Origin: Cohnella abietis
Lineage (GTDB): Bacteria > Bacillota > Bacilli > Paenibacillales > Paenibacillaceae
Assembly: GCF_004295585.1 (NCBI RefSeq)
Contig: NZ_AP019400.1
Span: 3,756,001-3,820,000 of the forward strand
DNA length: 64,000 bases
Direction: 5' to 3'
The position numbers were made by a program, and so were the translations under genes. Below the pieces are notes generated by a model. The model was not told the DNA's origin. It saw only the letters and a program-made list of their open reading frames with translations, and ran no database searches. Of this stretch, positions 35,298-45,993 are shown piece after piece (within the stretch, counting starts at the first letter, position 1; each line of letters starts with the position of its first letter).

Positions 35298-38200
35298 TTA
35301 GTAGATTGCAAATTCATAGATTATCGGTTGTTGTCCTGTACCAGATGTAAAATAGAGCCGGGCCTTGCTCCCGGTGACGGCCGGAAATGTAAGGGTCTTC
35401 GGAGTGTTAGCACTGCCGATCGTTGTTCCCGTATATGCCGTTACCCAGGCCGAGCCGTTCCAATACTCGATTCTATAGCCTGTCGTACGGTTACCGTATT
35501 CGGTTAGCACCGCTTTACTGAAGGTAACCGATTGTCCGAAATCAACCGAGAGCCATTGTCCCGAGAACATATTATTACCAGCTTGCCAATTGGTAGCGAG
35601 TGACCCGTCAAACGCCTTTTCGGCGGATTGATTGCTATCATTCTGCGATGAGCTGCTATAATTGGCTACTGGCAAATTTAAGGTATGATTTCGATTTAAG
35701 AGTTCAAACTCATAGATAATGGGTTGAAAGCCTGTGCCAGCCGTAAAGTATAAGCGAGCTTTACTCGCGGTCACAGCTGGAAAAGTAAGCGTTCGAGGAG
35801 AACCATAATTGCCGATAGTCGTTCCCGTATACGCTGTAGCCCATGAAGAACCATTCCAGTATTCAATTCGGAATCCTGTCGTACGATTGCCGTATTCACT
35901 GATCACTGCAGTATTAAAGGTTACATTGCTCCCCATATCAACTTGTAACCATTCGTTCGCATAATGCCCTGATGCCGCTTGCCAATTCGAAGCGGTACCG
36001 TCAAACGCCTTATCGGCGGTTTGGTTCGCGTCATATTGGGAAGAGCTGCTATAAGTACGATTGCGTGTCAAACTCCCAGTCAGGAGTTTATAGTATTCAA
36101 TGGACAGCGGACTATTAATCATACCGCTCTTTACAGCAATTGCCTTAATGACGATCGTCTCAGGGTAAGGAGATGTCATGAGCAATGGGCTGGTGTATAC
36201 GGGACTAGCTAGAGTTGGCGTCGATCCATCGGTCGTGTAATGAATTGTCGCGCCGGTAGTAGCTGAAGTCATTGCTACGCCTTGCATGGAGTCATAGGTA
36301 CCGCCGCCAATATTCATCACAGGAAGAGCCACCGAATTTGAAACCTTAATAACCGACAACGCCCAATCCTCTAACGTAGGTTGAGGGGGAACGCTCCATT
36401 GTCCAGATGAGTTCGGTGAAAACCCTGCATTAATCGTCGTGTATTTACCCGTGCGAGGGTTTAGCCATCTGGCCATATAAGTTGCAGTTCCATCCAAGCC
36501 GTTCAGAGTACCTGAATATGCCATTGACGTGGAGGGCAAATACGCAATAGTCGTTGAACGGTCCACGTTCGTTTTTGCAGCAGGCTCTTGTGTTCCCGAT
36601 GGGGCTCCGCTCCAAGAAATAACTGATGCATTCGGTTCCAGCGACCACCAGCTTACTGTCTGGAAAAAGTCTTTCATGTAGCGCATTTGCTCACCGGCAG
36701 GCTTATCGATGGCTTCATACCATGGAGTTGGAAGCCCACCCCACACCTGCCAATTGTCATTGCTATCCCAAGTTGCCTGCCATAATCCTTCAGAACCGTA
36801 AGAGAATCCCGCACTACCAGCCATATTCGCATTCCATGCCGTTTCCCTCGTATAAGAAGAAGGAATACCATTAATGTTCTCATAATTGGCTTCGCCTTCG
36901 ATGACAACCTTGGTCGGAGTCGCATTGTAATGTTCTAGCCAGTAGCTTTTATCTCGCAAAGCACCATGACCGCTTTGCAGGAAATCGAAATGAAAGGCAT
37001 TGTCATTACGGAATGCAATCGTGTTCGTGTAATCGTTGTGAAGAGTATTAGCGCGTTTATAAGCATCTATCGAGTACGTGTAATCAAGTACATTTTTCCA
37101 GCTAGCTGCGCTGCCTTGGCCATACTCCCCGCCACCAGTCCATACCGTTGGATAAGCTCCATACCTAGCAACGATATATCTGGCCATTCTTTTGTAATCC
37201 GCTTCGTTACCGCTGTCCAACAGCCTCCCCCAATCGATGCCGAGAGCAACTACCAATCCGTTGTCGATCGCATATTGGATACGAAGATCACAATTTTGCC
37301 AGAAGCCCGGATTCAAGTCAGATGCGAAGCCCTTCCAGTTCAATGCTGAACCCGTTGCATTATACACCTTAAACTCCCGGATAGACGGCGTACTCCCTCC
37401 GGCTGCACCTGTAATTGAGATTCTTACATATCTAACCGCAGCCGTTACAGAATCAGAGAAAGAATCCCCCGAAACTCCGCTTGTCCGGTCTACTAGAGTT
37501 GTATACGTAACATTATCGGAAGAGCCCTCGATTTTGTATTTCCAAGTATCGTTCTCTCCGAACAGGGTATCGATTTTGCTAAGTGCGGTATTCGCTTTTA
37601 GATCAATAGAAAACCATTGTGGATACGCGTTCGATGCGGCTTTCCACATCGTCCCTTCTCGATCGTCCAATGCTTTGCTAGGATGAGCCACATAACTATC
37701 GTATAGACTGCTGGAGGTAATAAAGCTTGAAGCATTCACATCGTACCGATTATAGTTCCATACATGGCCACCTTCGTTATAGGTTCCGTTCTTATCTACA
37801 TCGCCCTGCTCGAAAGCGAAAAAGTTCATCTGATAAACCGAATACCCCTGCTTGACCCGTTTATCGACCATCCCCTTATACTGAGATGACCATCGGACAT
37901 CGTTGGAAGTCCCCCATCTTTCCCGATAAGACAACCCCATCCAGTGCGTATCCGCCAACCAATAGAAGGGCGTTCCATCGCTATAGGTCAAGAATCGATT
38001 CGAAGAATCGGCTTTGACGAATCCATGCTTATAGATGTCAAGCGAACCGGAATAAGGTTGAGACGCAACGGTTCCCGTTTGACCTTCCAAGCCCGTATCC
38101 GTCGAATCGGAAGCATGTGTCGAATAAGACCAATTACCTGTTACTGTTGGTGCAAAGCGAATCTTCCACGTATTCCCGCCATCCCAGAAACCCGGAATAG

Positions 38201-38423
38201 TCATGGTTACTCCGCCAGGACCGATGAATGTGGCGCTTAGTTCAACATCCATATAGGGGTTAGTATAGCTTTTCGAACTATGCAAGACGATATCTACAGC
38301 TTTCCATAATTCAGTCGTATAGGCGGCAGCATGAGCTTTCGGAACCGATACGGACAATTGGGTAACGACAAGCGAGCTGAATATCAAGACAGAAGCTAAC
38401 CACAAAGTAACTCGTCTTTTCAT
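35298..38423 (-). CDS. Secreted apiosidase-like (DUF4038/GH140-type) multidomain enzyme
   Basis: 1041 residues. Signal peptide to about residue 33 (AHAAA). Domains in order: DUF5060 (about 36-120); DUF4038 TIM barrel (about 128-570), with candidate acids Glu 433 (WTGGGEY) and Glu 509/511 (VVIEGEANYE); inside the barrel a discoidin-like F5/8C module (about 230-355); a collagen-binding-like beta domain (about 610-695); a chitobiase C-terminal-type module (IHYTTDGSTPT, about 705-780); and two closely similar F5/8C modules (about 790-905, 910-1041). It is secreted and probably bound to polysaccharide. With the rhamnosidase it may take apart pectin side chains that contain apiose. The start follows GAGGAGGAGAAGAACA. 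Confidence 0.82.
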   Translation of the reverse strand: MKRRVTLWLASVLIFSSLVVTQLSVSVPKAHAAAYTTELWKAVDIVLHSSKSYTNPYMDVELSATFIGPGGVTMTIPGFWDGGNTWKIRFAPTVTGNWSYSTHASDSTDTGLEGQTGTVASQPYSGSLDIYKHGFVKADSSNRFLTYSDGTPFYWLADTHWMGLSYRERWGTSNDVRWSSQYKGMVDKRVKQGYSVYQMNFFAFEQGDVDKNGTYNEGGHVWNYNRYDVNASSFITSSSLYDSYVAHPSKALDDREGTMWKAASNAYPQWFSIDLKANTALSKIDTLFGENDTWKYKIEGSSDNVTYTTLVDRTSGVSGDSFSDSVTAAVRYVRISITGAAGGSTPSIREFKVYNATGSALNWKGFASDLNPGFWQNCDLRIQYAIDNGLVVALGIDWGRLLDSGNEADYKRMARYIVARYGAYPTVWTGGGEYGQGSAASWKNVLDYTYSIDAYKRANTLHNDYTNTIAFRNDNAFHFDFLQSGHGALRDKSYWLEHYNATPTKVVIEGEANYENINGIPSSYTRETAWNANMAGSAGFSYGSEGLWQATWDSNDNWQVWGGLPTPWYEAIDKPAGEQMRYMKDFFQTVSWWSLEPNASVISWSGAPSGTQEPAAKTNVDRSTTIAYLPSTSMAYSGTLNGLDGTATYMARWLNPRTGKYTTINAGFSPNSSGQWSVPPQPTLEDWALSVIKVSNSVALPVMNIGGGTYDSMQGVAMTSATTGATIHYTTDGSTPTLASPVYTSPLLMTSPYPETIVIKAIAVKSGMINSPLSIEYYKLLTGSLTRNRTYSSSSQYDANQTADKAFDGTASNWQAASGHYANEWLQVDMGSNVTFNTAVISEYGNRTTGFRIEYWNGSSWATAYTGTTIGNYGSPRTLTFPAVTASKARLYFTAGTGFQPIIYEFELLNRNHTLNLPVANYSSSSQNDSNQSAEKAFDGSLATNWQAGNNMFSGQWLSVDFGQSVTFSKAVLTEYGNRTTGYRIEYWNGSAWVTAYTGTTIGSANTPKTLTFPAVTGSKARLYFTSGTGQQPIIYEFAIY

Positions 38424-38454
38424 TGTTCTTCTCCTCCTCGATTAAGCCTGCAGT

Positions 38455-41121
38455 TTATAAGTGCCACGCATATTGAAACTGATAAGAGCCTGAATCCAAC
38501 TCCAACCGTAGGTCCTTATCTTGAGCTATTACCTGCCGTACCCCTTCCGTTTCGGCAAGCCGAATTCCCCCTTCTGTCACTTCTTCCTGATGGCAATTGG
38601 GCAAAATGACCGTACCGGTCGTATTGGGAGCCAAAATGATTTGAATATTCATCATTCCATCCTCTATTCTCCATAACGACAGGATTTCCCCATACATGGA
38701 TTGAAAGGATGCCCACGCATAATTTAAACCTTCACCTGGTCTAGGACGAATGCGTGTATGCTTGAACCCCGACTTTTCCGCGTCCGTATCTATGCCCGAT
38801 ACTACCCTGTAGAACCAGTCTCCGATTGCACCGAAAGCGTAATGATTGAATGAATTCATATCCGCGCTCCAGAACGACCCGTCCGCATTCTGACCGTCCC
38901 AATGCTCCCAAATGGTCGTTGCCCCTTGTTCAACTGAATAGAGCCATGAGGGAAAATCTCTGGAAAGCGCCAGCTTGTAAGCCAAGTCGATTCGACCGAT
39001 GTCCGTTAAAGTCGAACAAAGGTAAGGAGTGCCCAAGAAACCGGTTGTGAGCTTATTATCCGATTGCTCTAGCAGCTCGATTAAGCTTTGTTCGACCCTC
39101 GTTCGGACGGTATCTTCAACTAAACCAAAGCTGAGGGCTAGCACGTGCGCTGTCTGGGTCGGAGAAACAAGCCTGCCGTTCTTAGAGACGAACTCAAGGT
39201 TGAAATGTTCCACAACTTTCTTGCGTAGCTCCGTGTATTTCGCGACATCCTCTTCATATCCTAGAACCTGTGCGGCTCTAACCAGCAAATCCGTAGAATG
39301 GGCATAGAACGCAGTTGCTATGAAATCCTTCGGAGTCGCGCCCGCGTAGCTTCCTGCGGGAGCATCAAGCGCGAGCCAATCGCCGAACTGAAATCCGCTG
39401 TTCCACAGAAACTCATGATCTCCCAAGTTCCGAATGAATTCTACCCATAACCTCATGCTGTCATATTGCTCTTCCAACAAACGCTTGTCCCCATAACATA
39501 GATACAGCGTCCAAGGACAAATAACGGCGGCATCTCCCCAGCCCGCTGCCGAATGTAAATCCCATCCAGGCAACGTATCGGGTACCGTGTTCGAAACGCC
39601 TCCGTTCGGAAGCTGATCCGCTTTCAAATCCCTAAGCCACTTCGTAAAGAACGAGGCGACGTCCATATTAAAAGCTGCTGTCCTAATGAATACTTGCGCA
39701 TCGCCCGTATAACCAAGCCTTTCATCACGTTGCGGGCAATCCGTAGGCAATTCGAGAAAATTTCCTCTTTGCCCCCAAACGATATTGCTCTGCAGCTTGT
39801 TGATCGACTCATCCGAGCATTCGAAAACTCCTGTCTCGTCCAATGCGGAATAAATCACGTGTGCTGTAAAAGCTTCGAGGGACATTTCACCCGGATAACC
39901 GGTCACTTTAACGTATCGAAATCCTTGGAACGAAAACCTTGGCTCGTAATACTCGATTACACCTCCTCTGCACACATATCGAGTTGTTTGCTTCGCCGAA
40001 CGCAAATTATCCGTATAGAGATTACCATCCCGATCCAATACTTCGGAATGTGCCAATTCAATGATCGTGCCTTCCGGTGCCTTCACCGAATAAGAAACCC
40101 AGCCAACCATGTTCTGGCCGAAATCGAGAATATCTTCTCCAGCCGGAGTACGAAGCAAAGCGATGGGCTTCAATTCTCTCATCACTCTGGTCGGTACGTT
40201 CTCCTGAGGAATCAGCATCTGCATACCATGATCCAAGATAGAAACAGGAAGCCAATTGCTATCCTCATAAGAGGATGAGCTCCATCCATCTTTCTCCAAC
40301 CGGGCGTCATACGTTTCTCCATCATAGATCGAAGCCATAAGAATGGGTCCGGTGTCAACCCTCCAGCTATCGTCCGTTATGATGACTTCTTGCTTCCCGT
40401 CTTCATATATCAGGTGCAGCTCAAGCAGTGCCGCTCTTTGATCGCCATAGAAATTGTTCGGGTGCCCGCCGATTCTCCCCTTATACCAACCATCCGCTAA
40501 CATAATTCCAATCGCGTTCTTGCCTCTTCGAACGGTATCAGTTACGTCGAAGGTTTGCGTTTGAAGCCGTTTGTGATAGCTGGTCCAACCAGGAGAAAAC
40601 TTGTTCTCGTTCAGACGTTCTCCGTTCAATTCCAATTCATATATCCCCAAAGCCGTTGCGTAAATGCGCGCGGATAGAAGACTTTCACCAGCTTCGAATG
40701 TCTTTCGAAGCATCTGGGAAGCTTCCGGCGAGCGATTGTTCCTTTCAAGGTCGCAGGTTATCCATTGTGCTGTCCATTCGGCGGAATCCATAATACCCGT
40801 CTCCCACAGCGCCGCTATCCAATCGCTCTCGCGACCTTGCGAATCCCAAACGCGTACGCGATAGTGATAAACTGTACGGGATTTGAGAGGCTTTCCTTCA
40901 TATTGGATATGAACAGATTGATCTGATTGGACTTGTCCGCTATCCCACGTCAAAGACTGAAATAGCGGATCACCATCTGATACTTGTATTTGGTAGTTCG
41001 ATTGTTTAATGCCTCGCCCTGTCCCCGTTAGCTTCCAACTGAACCTCGGGATACGAACGCCTATTCCAACAGGGTTTACCCTGTATTCGCAACGCAAATC
41101 ACTTAAGCCGAACCGATGCAT
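38455..41121 (-). CDS. Alpha-L-rhamnosidase, GH78
   Basis: 888 residues, complete GH78 architecture: N-terminal Ig-like and carbohydrate-binding domains (IYATALGIYELELNG, FSPGWTSYHKRLQTQTFDVT), the catalytic (alpha/alpha)6 barrel with PTDCPQRDERLGYTGD (residues 459-474), and a C-terminal beta domain. The acid residues of that motif are those used in the family. No signal peptide, so it acts inside on imported oligosaccharides. The start follows GGGGGAGGAGCGAGAA. It is transcribed after the ABC permease genes (36-bp gap). Confidence 0.93.
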   Translation of the reverse strand: MHRFGLSDLRCEYRVNPVGIGVRIPRFSWKLTGTGRGIKQSNYQIQVSDGDPLFQSLTWDSGQVQSDQSVHIQYEGKPLKSRTVYHYRVRVWDSQGRESDWIAALWETGIMDSAEWTAQWITCDLERNNRSPEASQMLRKTFEAGESLLSARIYATALGIYELELNGERLNENKFSPGWTSYHKRLQTQTFDVTDTVRRGKNAIGIMLADGWYKGRIGGHPNNFYGDQRAALLELHLIYEDGKQEVIITDDSWRVDTGPILMASIYDGETYDARLEKDGWSSSSYEDSNWLPVSILDHGMQMLIPQENVPTRVMRELKPIALLRTPAGEDILDFGQNMVGWVSYSVKAPEGTIIELAHSEVLDRDGNLYTDNLRSAKQTTRYVCRGGVIEYYEPRFSFQGFRYVKVTGYPGEMSLEAFTAHVIYSALDETGVFECSDESINKLQSNIVWGQRGNFLELPTDCPQRDERLGYTGDAQVFIRTAAFNMDVASFFTKWLRDLKADQLPNGGVSNTVPDTLPGWDLHSAAGWGDAAVICPWTLYLCYGDKRLLEEQYDSMRLWVEFIRNLGDHEFLWNSGFQFGDWLALDAPAGSYAGATPKDFIATAFYAHSTDLLVRAAQVLGYEEDVAKYTELRKKVVEHFNLEFVSKNGRLVSPTQTAHVLALSFGLVEDTVRTRVEQSLIELLEQSDNKLTTGFLGTPYLCSTLTDIGRIDLAYKLALSRDFPSWLYSVEQGATTIWEHWDGQNADGSFWSADMNSFNHYAFGAIGDWFYRVVSGIDTDAEKSGFKHTRIRPRPGEGLNYAWASFQSMYGEILSLWRIEDGMMNIQIILAPNTTGTVILPNCHQEEVTEGGIRLAETEGVRQVIAQDKDLRLELDSGSYQFQYAWHL

Positions 41122-41156
41122 TTCTCGCTCCTCCCCCTCATTAACGCGCGTTCACC

Positions 41157-41999
41157 TCAGCCTTTAACCGAACCGATGATGAGCCCCTTCATCATGTACT
41201 TCTGCGTAAAGAAAAATAAAATAATCAAAGGCAGCGTCGCCATTACGCATAGCGCAAAAATCGGACCGTAATCGATCGATTGGTTATTCGCTTTGAATTG
41301 AACGACCTGCGCCATGAGCGTCATTTTCGCCGGATCCTTTAAGTAGAGCAAGGGCCCGAATAGATCGTTCCATATTCCGTAAATATTAAGCATAATCAGA
41401 GTTCCCGTTGCCGGCAGCAATAAGGGGAAAATAATTAACCAGAACGTACGGAATTTGCCATATCCGTCTAGGGAAGCAGATTCTTCTATTTCTCGCGGTA
41501 CGGACTTCGTAAACCCCGAGTACATAAAAGTAGCCATCGGGATTGCGCCTGCCGTATACAATAGAATCATAAAAGAGCGCGTATCAATAAGATGTAACGC
41601 GACGCCCATCTTAAAGATCGGAATCATTCCCGTTTGAAGAGGGATAACCATTCCCGATATGAAGAAGTAGAACAAAAATTGAAAGAACTTGTGCGGCATT
41701 CGAGCAATGACATATCCCGCCATGGATGAGACGATAATAATGAGACCGATTGAACCCGCGCTAATGGCAAACGTATTCATAAAGCCCGACCATACGTTTA
41801 CTTTTTGAAAGGCTTTTTCGTAATGTCCTAAATAAAGAGAATCAGGCCAAGCTAGAGGATTATAGAATTGGCCCGGCTCCTTGAAACTAGCTAGAACAAG
41901 GTAGAGAATTGGATATAGAAAAAGCAAAGCAACTAGTAATAATAGGACTTCCGATGCCAAACCAACACGATCTTTCCGCTTTGATAAGAGTGTGTTCAT
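41157..41999 (-). CDS. Carbohydrate ABC transporter permease, MalG type
   Basis: 280 residues with six membrane segments and the EAA loop PREIEESASLDGYGKFRTFWLIIFPLLLP. It starts within the stop of the MalF-type gene (TAATG) after AGAGGTGGAGATTTA. It belongs to the rhamnoside/pectin oligosaccharide importer. Confidence 0.92.
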   Translation of the reverse strand: MNTLLSKRKDRVGLASEVLLLLVALLFLYPILYLVLASFKEPGQFYNPLAWPDSLYLGHYEKAFQKVNVWSGFMNTFAISAGSIGLIIIVSSMAGYVIARMPHKFFQFLFYFFISGMVIPLQTGMIPIFKMGVALHLIDTRSFMILLYTAGAIPMATFMYSGFTKSVPREIEESASLDGYGKFRTFWLIIFPLLLPATGTLIMLNIYGIWNDLFGPLLYLKDPAKMTLMAQVVQFKANNQSIDYGPIFALCVMATLPLIILFFFTQKYMMKGLIIGSVKG

Positions 42000-42886
42000 T
42001 AAATCTCCACCTCTCTACGACGCGTTATTCTAAGCTGTATGAGCGTGACGATCATAATGAAAATCATAAGGACGATTCCGGCTGCGATTGCGTAACCGTA
42101 AGTATTCTCACGGAATGCAGCATTATAAATCGCAAGCGTTAGCGTATAAGAGGATGAACCGGGTCCGCCGCCTGTCATGACATAAGGGATATCAAACAGT
42201 TTAAGGCCCCCAACGATAGTCAAGAAAACGACGATCGTAATTGCTGGCATTAACAACGGAAGCGTGACATGAAAAAAACGTCTACGCGCACTTGCCCCGT
42301 CAATTTTCGCAGCCTCATACAGCTCTTGAGGAATCGATTGGAGCCCCGCCAAATAAATAACCGCGCTGTAACCAAGCCCCTGCCACTGAGTTAAAGCAAT
42401 TATCGTCGGAAATACGGTATGCGAGTTACCCAGCCAATCACGGCCCCATTCCGCCAATCCGATCTTATCAAGCAAGCCATTAAGCAATCCGTCGTACTGT
42501 AAAATGCTACCCCATACGATCGAAGTAACGACGAGACTAACAACAACCGGCAAATAAAATGCCGTTCGCAAAAATGCCCGGGTGCGGAACGATCGATTCA
42601 GCAGGACAGCCAGCAACAACGAAAGCGGGTTCTGTATCGCTAACCCGAAGATCGTAATTAGAAGCGTATTCTTCGCAGCATTAATCATCTTGGAGTCCTC
42701 AAGAAGAAACGTGTAATTATCCAATCCGATATATTTAGCCGGACGAATGGAATCCCACTCCGTGAACGAGTAAAAAATGCTTTGAATAAACGGGTAATAA
42801 ACAAATGCGATAAACAATATCGTTGCTGGAACGATGAAAAAAAATCCGGTCCACCACTCGCGAGTTCGATTATTCAATCTCTTCAC
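41999..42886 (-). CDS. Carbohydrate ABC transporter permease, MalF type
   Basis: Up to 295 residues, six membrane segments, EAA loop PQELYEAAKIDGASARRRFFHVTLPLLMP. The start may be the GTG at 42886 or, more likely, the TTG at 42877, which has AGGTG six bases upstream. It works with the binding lipoprotein at 42947. No ATPase gene is linked. Confidence 0.9.
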   Translation of the reverse strand: MKRLNNRTREWWTGFFFIVPATILFIAFVYYPFIQSIFYSFTEWDSIRPAKYIGLDNYTFLLEDSKMINAAKNTLLITIFGLAIQNPLSLLLAVLLNRSFRTRAFLRTAFYLPVVVSLVVTSIVWGSILQYDGLLNGLLDKIGLAEWGRDWLGNSHTVFPTIIALTQWQGLGYSAVIYLAGLQSIPQELYEAAKIDGASARRRFFHVTLPLLMPAITIVVFLTIVGGLKLFDIPYVMTGGGPGSSSYTLTLAIYNAAFRENTYGYAIAAGIVLMIFIMIVTLIQLRITRRREVEI

Positions 42887-42946
42887 CTGCTTAATATTCG
42901 ACCGGCCGTCTATTCAGCCGGCCGGTCGAATTCGAATATAATAGTT

Positions 42947-44305
42947 TTACTCCGCTGGAACGATGACCGTCCCTTTATCTTTTTCGAGCTTTTTCTGTGC
43001 TTCAGCCAAGTCTTTAGGATTAAACTTAATTCCGGATGCCACTTTCGTGAAAGTCTCCACAAGCGACGTCATCGCGGAAGCAGGTAAGTAAGATTCATAT
43101 CCCATACCTGCATCCGTTTCTTCAACAACTTTCATTAAATCATTCAATGCAGGGTCCGGGTAATTCAATTGCATTCCTTGGATAGCCGGAACCGTCCCGC
43201 CTCCTACGTTAAAGGGCCCATAGACTTCAGGACTGGCAATGATGTTGACCAAATCCTTCGCTTGCTGCAGTAGCTTCGTCTTGGAATTGATGGAAAGAGA
43301 TTGGTCGATCCCGATTGACAATTTGGCATATCCTTTATCCGTCGTGAACGGAAAGTAACCGAGATCAAATGCAGTATGTCCTTTGGTTTCGAAATTTTCC
43401 TTAGCCGTTCCAGGCATCCAAGGACCTTGTACGATCATTGCTGCTTTCCCTGAAGTGAACAACTCCGCGGATTGCGGCCAATCAATACTAAGCGCGGTCT
43501 TGTTTAAGTACCCCTTATCTACCATGTCTTGCAAATGAGTCATGACCGCTTGAACTTCAGGTCCTTCTAACGTCTTCTTGCCTTCGTACAAATCTTTGCC
43601 GTAGGTTTGACTGCTCTCGTTACCATAGGGCTGCATCCAGAGATTAAAGGTCATTTGAGCTGTCCAAATGTCCTTAAAGCCAGCAGATACTGGAGTAATG
43701 CCTGACGCTTTAATCGTGGAGAAAGCCTTCTCTAGCTCCGACCAAGATTTTGGCACTTGGATTCCTAGATCGCCGAAAATTTTCTTGTTATACCAAATTC
43801 CGCTAGAGGCAACGCCCATCGGCAAGGAATAGACGATATCTTTGTATAGATATGAGCTCTTCGTCCCCGGATTTAGCTTCTCGGTCCATGGCTCGCCTGT
43901 TAAATCCGCCAAATATCCGACTTCGCCGAATTTTGCGGTTTGTCCTTGATGGAAGAAAACATCCGGTGCCGTATCCGACGCTAACTCCGCCTTTAATTTG
44001 TCGGAATAAGTGTCACCGAGCGTAATGTCCCATTGGATCGTACCGTTAGGATATTTCGCTTTGTAAGCTTTCTCGATATTCGCTTTGAACTCTTGCATGT
44101 ACGGGCGATCATCGATAAACCAAGTACCGATACGAATCGTAAAGGCATTGTCATTCGAAGCGCTACCAGCACTCTCGACAGATCCGCTATTGTCTGACGC
44201 TTTCGGGCTTTGAGCTTCATTTCCATTTCCGTTTCCTCCGCATGCCGATAACGTCATTGCCATCAATAGCGTTATGGACATAAGTAGAGTCATTCTTTTT
44301 CTCAC
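42947..44305 (-). CDS. Extracellular sugar-binding lipoprotein (ABC family 1)
   Basis: 452 residues from the GTG at 44305, preceded by GGGAGGGTACACC. A lipoprotein signal with lipobox LSAC puts the mature N-terminal Cys near residue 22. Typical SBP_bac_1 regions: DTAPDVFFHQGQTAKFGEVGYLADLTGEPW and GKAAMIVQGPWMPG. It probably binds a rhamnose-containing oligosaccharide set free by secreted enzymes. Confidence 0.9.
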   Translation of the reverse strand: MRKRMTLLMSITLLMAMTLSACGGNGNGNEAQSPKASDNSGSVESAGSASNDNAFTIRIGTWFIDDRPYMQEFKANIEKAYKAKYPNGTIQWDITLGDTYSDKLKAELASDTAPDVFFHQGQTAKFGEVGYLADLTGEPWTEKLNPGTKSSYLYKDIVYSLPMGVASSGIWYNKKIFGDLGIQVPKSWSELEKAFSTIKASGITPVSAGFKDIWTAQMTFNLWMQPYGNESSQTYGKDLYEGKKTLEGPEVQAVMTHLQDMVDKGYLNKTALSIDWPQSAELFTSGKAAMIVQGPWMPGTAKENFETKGHTAFDLGYFPFTTDKGYAKLSIGIDQSLSINSKTKLLQQAKDLVNIIASPEVYGPFNVGGGTVPAIQGMQLNYPDPALNDLMKVVEETDAGMGYESYLPASAMTSLVETFTKVASGIKFNPKDLAEAQKKLEKDKGTVIVPAE

Positions 44306-44336
44306 GGTGTACCCTCCCACAAAGTTTCTTTTTATG

Positions 44337-44374
44337 GAGAAGCGCTCTCTTGTTTAAGTTGAAGCGCTTTCCTA
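44337..44374. promoter_or_regulatory. Two cre-like palindromes before the binding protein
   Basis: GAGAAGCGCTCTC (44338-44350) and TTGAAGCGCTTTCC (44359-44372) share the AGCGCT core of CcpA sites, although neither fits the full consensus. They lie 33-67 bp upstream of the binding-protein start. Confidence 0.35.
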
Positions 44375-44445
44375 ATTACTAGCCTAAACGAACCTGCCGT
44401 CAATCGACATGTGTGTATTTTTCAATTCCTGTTCTGCATTTTTCT

Positions 44446-45993
44446 TTATGCTTTATATTCTCCCGGGCTTTTGCCCGTTAATTTCTTGAATAATTGACTA
44501 AAATGAGCAGGGTCCTTAAATCCTACCGCATAGGCAACCTCGTAGTGCTTAAGACTTGTCGTCGAGAGCTTGATCTTTGCCATTTCAACGCGATACGCCC
44601 ATAACAAGTCTCTGAAATTTTGACCGGTTTCCTTCTTGATAAGCCTGCTTAAGTACGAGTAATTAATAAACAGCTCTTCAGCCAATATTTGCAAAGTAAT
44701 GTCATCCATGTACCGATGCTCAATAAATTTCGTGACATGATCGATTAAATTTACGGACGTTTTATGCTTGACAGACCCAATAACCGCTACGGTTTGTTCC
44801 AGAAATTGTTCCATGTACTGCATCAAATCGGAGAGAATTGTAAAGGACAAAACGCTTTTGCGAACGGCCAGCGTCTCTTCCGGGCTAGGCTGTAAGCCGA
44901 ACGCAAGCAAAGTTTTACCTGCCACGGTGACCATTTCCATGCATTCCTCTTGTATCCGTTTTTTGTTCAGACCCTCCAGCAGAAAGGTTCTATTCATGTT
45001 TTTCAGATAGTCTGGGATAAGCTCGGCTTCCCCTTTGCGCAGAACCTCCACTAATTCCATATGGTTAATTTCCTTTTGCGCCTGCTTTTGTTCCTGTAGA
45101 GATTTCATGGCTGGAAAAGCAATAATCGATTTACGGCCAATCAGCATCCGATAATCCAAGCAGCTCTTTGCTTCTTCAAGCCCTCTTCTTAGCTCCAGGA
45201 TGGAGTTCAAGCGATCGCTTACTCCTATAGAAACGCTAAAGCCTAATGATCCATTGCTTGTCTCTAGTATCCGACGGGCAACATCCATAGCTTCATGTGC
45301 CGTTTCGTCGTTAGGATGCGAAAAAGGGATAAATAGGATCAAATAAACTCCGCTCTGTGATAAAGCCGACCAATAAGGAAAAGGACAGAAGGACATAACC
45401 TCGAATATTTTTTCCCGCAGCGTGAGCTTGGAGAAGGGTTTCCCCGTATAATCCAGAAAATCCACATTGTCGATTTCAATAGACAGGAACACTGCCGATT
45501 TCATTAGTAGTTCCGGCTGACCAAGAGCTTCAGACTTGGATTGCTCCGACAAATCTGAGCTTAGAAGCGTCTGAATCCATTCCTCCTGTCGGATCAACTC
45601 CGCGTTCTGACGATCCAGCCTATGCTCTTTAATCCACTTGACACTGTCCAGAAGCTCGCTTTCGTGAAAGGGCTTGGTGATAAAATCCGATACTCCAAGC
45701 TTTACTGCCTGCTTGGCATAGTTAAATTCGCTATAGGCCGTTAGGAATATCACTTTAATGTCTGGAAATATCTCCAGAACGCGCCTCGACAGCTCTATTC
45801 CGTCCATGACCGGCATACGAATATCGGATATCAGGATGTCGGGGATTCGTTCCCTCATCTCTATTAAGGCTTCATAGGCTTCCAATCCATCAGCGGCCTG
45901 TCCTATGATTTTACAGCCCAACTGCTCCCATTCTGGAAGGGAAACGATATAGTCCCGAACTGCTTTTTCGTCATCTACCACGAATATATTCAT
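44446..45993 (-). CDS. YesN-type response regulator with AraC DNA-binding domain
   Basis: 515 residues. Receiver domain at the start (NIFVVDDEKAVRDYI, phospho-acceptor in PDILISDIRMPVMDG, lysine in DFITKPFHESE). The AraC pair at the end reads LQILAEELFINYSYLSRLIKKETG and HYEVAYAVGFKDPAHFSQLFKKLTGKSPGEYK. It overlaps the kinase gene by 4 bp (ATGA) and probably activates the pectin locus that follows. Confidence 0.92.
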   Translation of the reverse strand: MNIFVVDDEKAVRDYIVSLPEWEQLGCKIIGQAADGLEAYEALIEMRERIPDILISDIRMPVMDGIELSRRVLEIFPDIKVIFLTAYSEFNYAKQAVKLGVSDFITKPFHESELLDSVKWIKEHRLDRQNAELIRQEEWIQTLLSSDLSEQSKSEALGQPELLMKSAVFLSIEIDNVDFLDYTGKPFSKLTLREKIFEVMSFCPFPYWSALSQSGVYLILFIPFSHPNDETAHEAMDVARRILETSNGSLGFSVSIGVSDRLNSILELRRGLEEAKSCLDYRMLIGRKSIIAFPAMKSLQEQKQAQKEINHMELVEVLRKGEAELIPDYLKNMNRTFLLEGLNKKRIQEECMEMVTVAGKTLLAFGLQPSPEETLAVRKSVLSFTILSDLMQYMEQFLEQTVAVIGSVKHKTSVNLIDHVTKFIEHRYMDDITLQILAEELFINYSYLSRLIKKETGQNFRDLLWAYRVEMAKIKLSTTSLKHYEVAYAVGFKDPAHFSQLFKKLTGKSPGEYKA